A stretch of DNA of 16,008 nt from an uncultured Prevotella sp. (GCA_937880835.1 CALGRN010000072.1:1-16008); one strand, 5' to 3'. Shown: positions 1 to 7,388, counted from the first letter of the stretch. The notes: generated by a model from the sequence alone, not told the origin. Numbers and translations: made by a program.

Positions 1-98
1 AGATTTTTCGTTCAGAGCCATACTTTTTAGAAGCTACACCGAAAAATGTAGATAAAGCCTACTGTTTGAAGCATCTTTTGGAAATGACCAGCGTAATA
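1..98 (+). pseudogene. Cof-type HAD-IIB hydrolase, internal fragment cut off at about position 95
   Basis: Reading from position 3, the first 30 or so codons give a peptide containing PYFLEATPKNVDKAYCLKHL. This resembles the late part of Cof-type haloacid-dehalogenase-superfamily phosphatases, just before the catalytic GDGxND loop. After LLEMT the expected GDGxND and C-terminal region do not follow. The frame instead runs through unrelated sequence to a stop at 216-218. The gene therefore enters from the left edge and is interrupted near position 95, where the AT-rich segment begins. The match is from family knowledge and rests on only about 30 residues. I infer a broken gene; a chimeric assembly join is an equally possible cause. 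Confidence 0.5.
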
Positions 99-427
99 GT
101 ATTGCAGTTATGCAGAGTTACATTCAGGATAGTCATAAAGACAAAGATTTTTATCGAAAACTCGAAAAAATGGTTGTTATGGCTAATAATGAGGCACATC
201 AATTGCTTCAAAGTGTAACCACATCACTGTTTATGTTGTATAAGAGTGTGGGAGAATTACTTGCGGATTCAAAAAAGCCTTCGAGCGAAATTGTATCTAA
301 CTTAAAAGTTTTGATGATGTCATCAAGAAATAGGGATAATACTAACAATCTCGAAATGCAGTATCCTAATTGGAAAGTTTTTTTTGATATTATTCGAAAT
401 TATGTTATTATCAATAGTAAATATTAA
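56..427 (+). pseudogene. C-terminal fragment of an unrecognised gene
   Basis: The frame is open from 56 to the stop at 425-427. The first ATG (110) has no ribosome binding site, and the frame already reads as ordinary protein before it (NDQRNSIAVM), so this is probably the 3' end of a longer gene whose 5' part lies beyond the junction near position 95. The visible 105 residues after that ATG look alpha-helical and soluble, with no signal peptide or membrane segment, and end in VIINSKY. I do not recognise the family. The stop is 13 bases before the ATG of the large zinc-finger/SUMF/GIY-YIG gene, and the GGAGG of that gene directly follows it. The two were therefore probably co-transcribed and the missing protein may have been a functional partner. 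The AT-rich base use matches the downstream gene, not purH or the genes to its right. Confidence 0.5.
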
Positions 428-440
428 CCGGAGGTTAGTT

Positions 441-3400
441 ATGCCCAAGTTTCATAAAACCAAAGAAGGTTATTACACAATTAAAGGTCGTGTAAAAAAA
501 ATTGGCATAGTAACATGGCATATATTTGATTTTGCCGTATTAATTCTGAAAAAGTATAATATGATTCGAGATTTGCTAGAAATCTCGAAACACACTTTAT
601 TTCAAATGATTGCATGCAACATGTTATACACAGAAAGTTCTGGTGTAAGCAATCTAAAAGATGAAAGCATCATTTCAAGCTCAACTTTCAAAATGACACC
701 TGAAGAAAAAAGATTCTATGAATATATTAAAGCCAATAAGAAACAATTAAAAAAATCAGAAAAAAATAAAATACCATTAACTTCACAGAACACAGTTATT
801 ACAAAAAAACAAACAAATCCAAATTCAAATAACCACATTGGGGAAACTGTGTCATATACTCAATTCCATAAACCAGTCGATACTAGTTTAGAGTTCAATA
901 ATTACTTTAACTCCAATACTAGCAGCATACATGAAGCAATATTAAGAGAATATATATACTTTAATTTGCCAACAGATTCTAATTCCTTTAGCTTACCTAA
1001 TGAATATGTAAAATACCAAAAATTATTAAAAGATTATTTATGTTGTTTCTGTAACAGTTTTTATACAAATGCAAATCTACTAAGAAATCATATTATAAGT
1101 GTTCATACAAAAGAATTGGAGAATTGTTTTAAGCAATGCTTTCATTATTACCTAGTAAATAAACCTAACATAACGAAGGAAAAAGCTTCCGAGTATCTAC
1201 GAACCTTAGACAAAATTGCGACAAGTGCAAAATCAAAATCAAAAATTAATATTTACCGTCTTGTAGAATCCAGTGATAAATTATGGAAAGAAGCTCTTGT
1301 TAGTCTACATAATGATCAGCTCGTTACAGATACTATTATTAGATATTATAATTTTCTTGATTTAATAAGTGAAAACTGCGAATGCTTTCCATCATTAAAA
1401 ATCAAGCATAACGATACATTACCAGATACTCAAATTACCACAAATAACAATAAAACAATCGGTCAACCCCAAACATCTATTACACCAACATTACCTAGAT
1501 TACCCAAAATAATAAAAGTATCTGCACCCCAAAAAACAGAAATAAAATTACCTTCACAAATAAGTGTAGCCCCAATACCAGTAATAACTAGCTACCAAAC
1601 ACCGAAGAATGCCATAAAAACAATAACCTCCACAAACAATGAAATATCAGCAATTATTAAGAATTGGATAAATGTAGCAGAAGGTGCCGAAGCTTTTTTG
1701 CGGGCTTATATTTACAACAATTTAAATTCAAAAACCAACGAATATTTAAATTCCAAATTATCTGATAAGTGTAAACTGTTGTTTAAACCCAATTTTTGTG
1801 CTTTATGCAAGAATAGTTTTATTAACCATTATGAATTAGCTGCACACATCAAAACAGAACATTTAACAGAATTAGCGCAAAGTTTAAAAATGACTTATAC
1901 TTCTTACATTATTAATAAGTATGATTACAATGCAAAAATCAGTAAGGTATGCAGAACGAAGCTTAAAGAATTAGAAAAAACAATAAAAGAACATTTTGAT
2001 ATTTCTATATTTGAAAATACCAATTATAATGATGATATTTTATGGATCGGTATTACAAAAAGATTACCTGAATTATTTCAATCAGAAATAAAACTCAATG
2101 ATGCATTAAAAATAATTTATGATTATTTATGTATGCTTACAGAAGCCCAAAATGGTTTTCCAAACTATTCAAACTTAACCAACAGAAAAACTTCAACTAA
2201 TTTATTTCTTGATTTTAATACTTTCAAAAAAAAGTATTTTATCCCTAATGTTGAAAGCAACAACGCCAAAGGACCTACTACAAATAGCCAAACGGAGCCA
2301 GCATACCAAGAAAAGGTTATAGCAAATAATGAAAGCACAAAATCTATTTTCCCCAAATCAGAAACAGAAAATATTACAATAATAAATAACGATGAAATAG
2401 ACATCATAAATGCAGCCTTAGCCAAACATTACCAAATAGAATTAATAAAATGCTGTAATGGTGAGTTCTTTATGGGCAGCTTAGATACAGAGTTTGGCCG
2501 CAGTGGCGATGAACAATATCACAAAGTTGAAATAACAGACGAGTTCTGCATAAGCAAATACCCTATAACCCAAGAACAATATAGAAAAATAACGACACAA
2601 ACACCTTCCCTATATAAAAATTCAGATTGTCCTGTTACCAATATAACAAGGAAACAGGCTATAGATTTCTGCATTAAATTAAACTCTATATATAACAAAT
2701 CAATTCCAAAAGGGTATCACTTTGATTTACCAACAGAAGTTCAATGGGAATACGCATGTAGAGCAAATAGTATTTCCTCTCTATATAATAATTTGGATAT
2801 CCAATCAAATATATTTACTTGTAAGAACTTAAATAAAATAGCGTATTACAAAAGAAATTCTCAATTACATCCACATCCTGTAGGCCAAAAAGAGCCAAAC
2901 CAATGGGGTATATATGACATGTTAGGCAATGTCTGGGAATGGTGCAAAGATTTATATTCCGAAGATTATTCAGGAAATCAAGAATTAGACACCCAAAATC
3001 CTAACGACAAATACAGCTACGTCATCAAAGGCGGTTGTTTTGCTTCAGAAACCGAAGATTGCAGGATAGCAACAAGAGGTGCTGAATTTGAAGACAATTC
3101 TGATGAATATATTGGTTTCAGAGTTGTATTGGTTCGAAACCAACTACCAACTACAACAGAAGAAACAAAAGAAAAATCACTAGAGATTTTGCCAAAAACC
3201 TTTATTCCAGAAAAACCAGAAAGTATTTTGCCAGAAAACGCCACTTGTGAAGAAATTCATAATTTAATTAATGAATTACCTAGATTCACACTACCGCTAG
3301 ATATGAATAAAATACCTGAAAACGGGATTTATTTTATCTTTGAAAAAGGTGAAATAGCACACGCTAACGACAGAATTGTTTATGTTGGGTCGCATGATGT

Positions 3401-3809
3401 GAATGGCAGACTTCCAGCCAGATTGAAGGAACATTTCAACATATTCAGCAAAGATGGCAGTATTCTAAGAAAGAATATTGGTAGAGCTATCTTAAACAAA
3501 AGTGCAGATCCATATCTTGAAATATGGAATATAGATTACAGCCAGGCAAAAAACAAAAGCTTATATGAAAGCAAAAGAGATAAACAATATGAGCAAAACA
3601 TCGAAAATCAGGTTTCTGGTTATATAAACAACTGCTTCACTGTTGCTGTATTAGAAATAACAGACAAAGAAGAACGTAAGAAACTGCAAAAGCAGATTAT
3701 TTCAGTAATCAATAACTGCGAAGAATGTAAACCATCAAAATACTGGCTGGGAAGGTTCTCTCCTAAGGCAAAAATCTCAAACGGCAAGCTCTGGATGGAA
3801 AAATTCTGA
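441..3809 (+). CDS. Multidomain protein: duplicated C2H2 zinc-finger modules, SUMF1/FGE-like domain, GIY-YIG nuclease
   Basis: The ATG at 441 is chosen because GGAGG (430-434) lies seven bases upstream; an in-frame ATG at 384 lies inside the preceding gene without such a site. The product is 1122 residues. Residues about 165-330 and 430-590 are two similar helical modules, each with a perfect C-x2-C-x12-H-x4-H finger (C201/C204/H217/H222 and C453/C456/H469/H474). They are joined by a Thr/Pro/Lys-rich linker. Residues about 665-897 form a SUMF1/formylglycine-generating-enzyme fold (GEFFMGS, LPTEVQWEYACRA, WGIYDMLGNVWEWC, terminal GFR). Residues about 955-1122 are a GIY-YIG nuclease-like domain (G962-I-Y, V-Y981-V-G983, R990, R994, H998, then LRKNIGRAILNK and YWLGRFSP). 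No signal peptide is seen, so it is probably cytoplasmic. I infer a nucleic-acid-targeting nuclease, perhaps in defence; the function is unproven. Confidence 0.85.
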   Translation: MPKFHKTKEGYYTIKGRVKKIGIVTWHIFDFAVLILKKYNMIRDLLEISKHTLFQMIACNMLYTESSGVSNLKDESIISSSTFKMTPEEKRFYEYIKANKKQLKKSEKNKIPLTSQNTVITKKQTNPNSNNHIGETVSYTQFHKPVDTSLEFNNYFNSNTSSIHEAILREYIYFNLPTDSNSFSLPNEYVKYQKLLKDYLCCFCNSFYTNANLLRNHIISVHTKELENCFKQCFHYYLVNKPNITKEKASEYLRTLDKIATSAKSKSKINIYRLVESSDKLWKEALVSLHNDQLVTDTIIRYYNFLDLISENCECFPSLKIKHNDTLPDTQITTNNNKTIGQPQTSITPTLPRLPKIIKVSAPQKTEIKLPSQISVAPIPVITSYQTPKNAIKTITSTNNEISAIIKNWINVAEGAEAFLRAYIYNNLNSKTNEYLNSKLSDKCKLLFKPNFCALCKNSFINHYELAAHIKTEHLTELAQSLKMTYTSYIINKYDYNAKISKVCRTKLKELEKTIKEHFDISIFENTNYNDDILWIGITKRLPELFQSEIKLNDALKIIYDYLCMLTEAQNGFPNYSNLTNRKTSTNLFLDFNTFKKKYFIPNVESNNAKGPTTNSQTEPAYQEKVIANNESTKSIFPKSETENITIINNDEIDIINAALAKHYQIELIKCCNGEFFMGSLDTEFGRSGDEQYHKVEITDEFCISKYPITQEQYRKITTQTPSLYKNSDCPVTNITRKQAIDFCIKLNSIYNKSIPKGYHFDLPTEVQWEYACRANSISSLYNNLDIQSNIFTCKNLNKIAYYKRNSQLHPHPVGQKEPNQWGIYDMLGNVWEWCKDLYSEDYSGNQELDTQNPNDKYSYVIKGGCFASETEDCRIATRGAEFEDNSDEYIGFRVVLVRNQLPTTTEETKEKSLEILPKTFIPEKPESILPENATCEEIHNLINELPRFTLPLDMNKIPENGIYFIFEKGEIAHANDRIVYVGSHDVNGRLPARLKEHFNIFSKDGSILRKNIGRAILNKSADPYLEIWNIDYSQAKNKSLYESKRDKQYEQNIENQVSGYINNCFTVAVLEITDKEERKKLQKQIISVINNCEECKPSKYWLGRFSPKAKISNGKLWMEKF

Positions 3810-3824
3810 TTAATACGGACTCTT

Positions 3825-3877
3825 ATAAATGATGTTAATTAACATCATATGAAACAATCTCATTTATGAGTGAGTTT
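3825..3877. terminator. Palindromic intergenic region between convergent genes
   Basis: The 88-bp gap between the convergent large nuclease gene and the ABC-3C ATPase gene holds a perfect 20-bp palindrome at 3829-3848 (half-site ATGATGTTAA). It is followed by a second small palindrome, CTCAT-TT-ATGAG. ATAAATGA (3825-3832) is also repeated in inverted form as TCATTTAT within the second one. The stems are AT-rich and lack a clean T-run on either side. They may serve as a weak bidirectional terminator or as a protein binding site; the sequence does not decide between these. Confidence 0.35.
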
Positions 3878-3897
3878 GATTAAACAGAGTTGATCAA

Positions 3898-5625
3898 TTA
3901 TTTATTGTTTTCTATCCTAAACAGTTTTTCTTTGTTCGATAATTTTACAATAAAAAATTCTTCTTTATTTAATTGTTCTGGCAATTTATCATGTAATATT
4001 GATGCAACAAATTGTATATTATCTTTTTTGTTGACGAAATCAGCTATTTTAATTAGCTGATTGTCGTGCATTAATTCTTTTTTATCATTCAAAAGGAAGT
4101 GGAAACAAGGGATGTTTTCTGCGTCAGCGAATAATGTGTATGCTATATCAAAACAGGAGATTTCACCTAATTTTTTACCTGAACTGAAATTGGTGTTGAA
4201 GGCACTGAACTCAAACCGCTTTTGGCCTTTCTGGTCTATTGGATCCGCTTTTAAAGCATACTTTTCTCCATACATTTCATACGAGACTAGGGAAAAGAAA
4301 CGATTAAATTTTTCTATTTGTTCCTGTAATTTTTCTGAAAAATTCTTTGAAAATAATTTATTATCAATTAGGCTCAATTCTTTCTGGTAGTGATCTAACT
4401 TTTCATCAACTTCATACAGTTGTCTTAGAATACTTTCTAATTCACCTTTTTTGTGATATTTCTGATTTAATGCAGTAATTAGATTCTCCAAACTTTCAAA
4501 GGCGTCACTTTGTGTCACAATTTTACTTAATTCGTTTTCATGATCTAATAATCTTTTTAATTCAATGTCTTTTTGATTGATTTTTTCTTCTAAGTCTGGC
4601 AATTCCTGAGTAATAAACCTAATTTTATTCGCAATCATTTGGTTATGAAAATAATTTAGGTCTTCGAAAGTTTTATGTAAATTACCTATAATCGAAGTGG
4701 CTTGTTCATATAAGGTTTTTAGTTGTTCTAAGTCAACCTTCGAGTAGTTCTTTTCCAAACCCTCTTTAGCTTCTAATATGAGAGATTTCCTTAAGGAAAG
4801 TCTATTAATTTCTGAGGTTACTAGATTAATTTGATATTTAACTTCATTTAATAAATTAAATTTTTCTTCTAGTTCCTTAGTATTTGCTATAGATATTTTC
4901 TGTTTTTCAAGTTCGTCTATTTCATCATTGATTAAACTTAGTGCAGATTCATAAGCCGATTTTGTTTCAGTTTTTTGCAATCTAGCCTTGAAATTACTTT
5001 CTAATTTAATTTTAGTAAGAAGTTCCTGACGTTTTTCTCCTTCATCATATTTGCAGCCTAATAGAAATAAATACAGAGCTTCATATTCTTCATTCTTTGT
5101 AAACTTGTTTAAGCTTTTTAAAGTATTTGTGAGACTTAAACCTTTGTATCTAATGTTATGGGAAATTATTTGTCTAATTGTTGGTTTTTTTCCATAGTGA
5201 GATGGAAATAACATTGCTGTTAAAGCTTCTTCGAATTCATCGTTGTTGAGACTTTTGCCGTTAATAGATTGTAAAGCTTGCTTTCTTGGCAAAAAGTTTT
5301 TTTTGATATGATACTCCACGGAACTTTCAACATCTAAATTTTCTTTTAAAGTTAATTCTATTTGTATTTTCTTGTTTATTAAAAAATCTTTTACTAATGA
5401 GTATTCATTCTTTTGGTTTTCTGTATCAGAATAGATTTCCTTGGCACTTCCACCTAAACAAAAATCAATCAGTTTTAACACTGTTGTCTTTCCAACGCTG
5501 TTCCCTGTTTCTTTGCCTGTTTTTGAATCAGTTTCATCAACAATAAGATTTAAACCTTTATGAAACTTAATTTCTCTGATGATATGCCCTTCCGGGGTGG
5601 TTATTACTAAACTTTTTAAAAACAT
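3898..5625 (-). CDS. ABC-3C system ATPase, DUF2326-like coiled-coil P-loop protein
   Basis: This is a 575-residue SMC/Rad50-like ATPase of the ABC-three-component (ABC-3C) type. The N-terminus has the family pattern: KGLNLIVDE at residues 23-31, then a P-loop with G41, G45, K46, T47, T48 (GNSVGKTT) and a following LIDFCLGG. Roughly residues 200-440 are charged, heptad-like coiled coil. The C-terminal half contains SSGKKLGEISCFDIAY, placed like an ABC signature, and HFLLNDKKE, placed like a Walker B region. In known ABC-3C systems such an ATPase is thought to act as the sensor or gate that controls an effector. Its start overlaps the stop of the middle-component gene (5616-5625), which indicates translational coupling. 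The reading frame is intact, although the effector of the operon is broken. It converges on the large nuclease gene. Confidence 0.8.
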   Translation of the reverse strand: MFLKSLVITTPEGHIIREIKFHKGLNLIVDETDSKTGKETGNSVGKTTVLKLIDFCLGGSAKEIYSDTENQKNEYSLVKDFLINKKIQIELTLKENLDVESSVEYHIKKNFLPRKQALQSINGKSLNNDEFEEALTAMLFPSHYGKKPTIRQIISHNIRYKGLSLTNTLKSLNKFTKNEEYEALYLFLLGCKYDEGEKRQELLTKIKLESNFKARLQKTETKSAYESALSLINDEIDELEKQKISIANTKELEEKFNLLNEVKYQINLVTSEINRLSLRKSLILEAKEGLEKNYSKVDLEQLKTLYEQATSIIGNLHKTFEDLNYFHNQMIANKIRFITQELPDLEEKINQKDIELKRLLDHENELSKIVTQSDAFESLENLITALNQKYHKKGELESILRQLYEVDEKLDHYQKELSLIDNKLFSKNFSEKLQEQIEKFNRFFSLVSYEMYGEKYALKADPIDQKGQKRFEFSAFNTNFSSGKKLGEISCFDIAYTLFADAENIPCFHFLLNDKKELMHDNQLIKIADFVNKKDNIQFVASILHDKLPEQLNKEEFFIVKLSNKEKLFRIENNK

Positions 5626-5843
5626 CTCAAGATCTCCCCTTTTTCATTTATGGTAATAAGGTCTATCAGATATAACCAATCAAGACAAAGAGTGAACATA
5701 GAAATACTTATTGGCTTCACATTACAAATTTTTTGATATAGCTCCAAATAGTCAATTGTTTTATTGTTTGCAAGTTGCTGTATAACAATTGAGCCATTAT
5801 AATAAATAGTGTCGTTTGGATGAATGTTATCTGGTATTAGCAT
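5616..5843 (-). CDS. ABC-3C middle component, MC6-like, 75 residues
   Basis: A 75-residue protein beginning MLIPDNIHPNDTIYYNGS and continuing with a short helical, winged-helix-like sequence ending LITINEKGEILRCF. The N-terminal PDNIHP...YYNG pattern fits the small middle components of ABC-3C systems, and I lean to the MC6 subgroup. Such proteins are thought to link the effector to the ATPase. Its start (5843) overlaps by 17 bases the stop of the frame carrying the effector C-terminal domain (5827-5829), and its stop overlaps the ATPase start by 10 bases. Effector, middle component and ATPase are therefore one tightly packed operon, read leftward. The reading frame is intact. The subgroup name is from memory and should be confirmed by profile search. 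Confidence 0.75.
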   Translation of the reverse strand: MLIPDNIHPNDTIYYNGSIVIQQLANNKTIDYLELYQKICNVKPISISMFTLCLDWLYLIDLITINEKGEILRCF

Positions 5844-6656
5844 TTGTATTTAAAGGATTTTCAAAGATTTTGCATCTGACAAAAGCATCGACTACTATAA
5901 TTGTTACATATAGCTCTAATTCTTCGTCTGGCATTTCCTGATAATTCCGACTATTGATAATTTTGTTTTTTACTTCTTCGATGATTTTATCAAAAAGAAT
6001 ATCGCCAAGGTAATTGTTTTTGTTTCTAAGATATATTCCTTTAAGGGCGTTTAAGACAGAATAACTCTTGTTTTTCCTTCCTGATCAAATGTCTGATATA
6101 TATTAGTAATTCTAAAATGGTGTATAGAATAGTCTTTAATTGTTTCTGCTAAAGCAGACATTTTATTGAAAATAATTTTATCTTCAATATCGAATGGAAT
6201 GCTGTTTGTTTGAATTTGATTTTCAGACCAATCAATTTCGGCAATCAAATTAATAATCTTTGTGAGATTTGAATCTGTTATATTAGGTCTTTCTGTGTCA
6301 GTTAATTCTTGCTGTATTAATTCATATACTTGCCTTAGCTTCACAGTAGTCAAATTTTGAATTATTTTCAATAAAAAATTTACATCGAATATGTCTTCTT
6401 TCGGTTCAAAGATTATCCCTAAGGGAATTTCATAATTTTTCAATGTTAAGTTGTTGGGTTCATTGGTTATTGAAATAAATTTAAAATGATAACCACTGTA
6501 ATTCATTGATTTTTGCAAAGAATTTTGAATTTTTGTATAGGTTGCCGTTGAGGAAACTTGAATAATCAGTTTGTTCTTATTATCTATTAAATCAATCCCA
6601 GGAGTATTGGTTTTATTTTTGTTTTTTATCCGCTGCATGCTCGTGTCTGATGACAT
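5827..6656 (-). pseudogene. ABC-3C effector with SMEK-type domain, broken by 5' truncation and a frameshift
   Basis: The first visible part (6656 down to about 6070) contains NTPGIDLIDNKNKLIIQVSST, the core of the SMEK domain, a restriction-endonuclease-like module found at the N-terminus of some ABC-3C effectors. About 60 residues that normally precede this core are absent. The frame is open back to a stop at 6735-6737 but has no ATG or binding site between 6657 and 6734. At the other end the frame stops at 6051-6053 after KTRVILS. In the -1 frame the protein continues with SYSVLNALKGIYL and then ELYVTIIVVDAFVRCKIFENP, the C-terminal domain that docks such effectors to the system, ending at 5827. 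One missing A in the run at 6071-6075 would restore a continuous reading GKNKSYSVL. The gene is therefore a remnant, unless the indel is a sequencing error. Confidence 0.75.
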
Positions 6657-6794
6657 GTAAATAAAGCATAGGGAGAACTTTGTTTCAATCAGGACGTAAT
6701 GCCTGTTGCGTTTTTCCCTGCTCCTTGTATTGCCTTATCGGGCTTGCGGATGATTATTTGTTTTTATAACGATTATTCGTTTTATGCCTTGAAA

Positions 6795-7388
6795 CTACTT
6801 CGCGAACCATTCGTGAATAGCCGTATCGTAGTGGCTGCTTACGCCGAATGCGCGCTCTGCGAAAGCCTTTCTGTCTTCCAAATCGGTCTGTGCGCCTTTC
6901 TTGTTCAATACGTCGAGCAGCATGCCATATTCTGCTTTGCTCGGAACAATGACTACATCCTTGAAGTTTTTTGCACCTGCACGTATCAACGAAATGCCGC
7001 CGATGTCTATCTTTTCTATGATATCCTCATCGGAAGCACCACTCTCCACCGTCTGTTCAAAAGGGTAAAGGTCAACTATTACGAGGTCTATCTCGGGTAT
7101 GTCGTATTGCTTCATCTGGTCTATATCATTGCCGTTGTCGCGTCGTGCGAGTATTCCTCCGAACACTTTTGGGGGTAATGTCTTCACGCGTCCGCCGAGA
7201 ATAGACGGATAAGATGTTACGCTTTCAACTGCACTGCATTCATAACCGAGCGACTCTATAAACGTTTGAGTACCTCCTGTTGACAGAAACTTCACGCCTT
7301 CTGCATTCAGTTTGGCAAGAAGTTCGTCCAAACCGTCTTTGTGGAAAACCGATACGAGAGCGGTTTTAATTTGTTTTGTTAGAGACAT
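6795..7388 (-). CDS. purH: IMP cyclohydrolase domain of PurH (stand-alone or truncated)
   Basis: The 197-residue product matches the N-terminal MGS-like IMP cyclohydrolase domain of bifunctional PurH, which closes FAICAR to IMP in the last step of purine synthesis. Family motifs are seen at LVSVFHKDGLDEL, LSTGGTQTFIESLG, YPSILGGRVKTL, EIDLVIVDLYPFE, IEKIDIGGISLIRAGAKN and AFGVSSHYDTAIHEWF. In most Bacteroidales PurH continues for about 310 residues with the AICAR formyltransferase domain. Here a TAG follows directly after HEWFAK, and I find no RYGENPHQ-type continuation in any frame before the AT-rich segment. The end coincides with the domain border. It may therefore be a genuine split enzyme working with a separate formyltransferase, or a gene whose 3' part was lost when the segment arrived. 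TAACTTTG at 7420-7427 is a likely promoter, with a leader of about 25 nt. Confidence 0.85.
   Translation of the reverse strand: MSLTKQIKTALVSVFHKDGLDELLAKLNAEGVKFLSTGGTQTFIESLGYECSAVESVTSYPSILGGRVKTLPPKVFGGILARRDNGNDIDQMKQYDIPEIDLVIVDLYPFEQTVESGASDEDIIEKIDIGGISLIRAGAKNFKDVVIVPSKAEYGMLLDVLNKKGAQTDLEDRKAFAERAFGVSSHYDTAIHEWFAK

Larger units (their letters stand above)
95..6690. other. AT-rich foreign segment with truncated genes at both ends
   Basis: Between about 95 and about 6690 the sequence is far richer in A and T than the rest of the window, and it contains no TAnnTTTG promoter that I could assign to a gene. On the left a HAD gene stops matching at about 95 and a 5'-less reading frame takes over. 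On the right the ABC-3C effector loses its N-terminus somewhere between about 6620 and 6690, and sequence like the native intergenic regions begins by about 6688. The cargo is defence-like. I see no integrase, transposase, terminal inverted repeat or convincing target duplication. Joining the two ends into a circle would not repair either outer gene, because both lack their 5' ends. Possible causes are illegitimate capture of a fragment, decay of a larger island, or a chimeric assembly. Confidence 0.5.

Noticed and set aside
2437..3135. SUMF/C-type-lectin-like domain as a diversity-generating retroelement target
   Set aside because: The domain is internal and not at the C-terminus, no reverse transcriptase or template repeat is in the window, and I see no adenine-specific variable copy.
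6061..6080. Programmed -1 ribosomal frameshift in the effector gene
   Set aside because: The zero-frame heptamer A AAA ACA is a poor slippery site, I see no clear downstream stimulatory structure, and the gene is already missing its 5' end, so decay or an indel error is simpler.
95..6690. The AT-rich segment as a circularly integrating element that can restore its end genes
   Set aside because: Both end genes lack their 5' parts and point away from each other when the ends are joined, so circularisation would not rebuild either; no att repeats or integrase were found.
6681..6710. GTTTCAATCAGGACGTAATGCC as a CRISPR-type repeat next to the junction
   Set aside because: It begins like some CRISPR repeats but occurs only once, with no spaced copies.
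6699..7178. Plus-strand open frame of 159 codons overlapping purH
   Set aside because: It is antisense to the well-supported IMP cyclohydrolase gene, is rich in cysteine and aromatic residues as shadow frames often are, and has no promoter or ribosome site.
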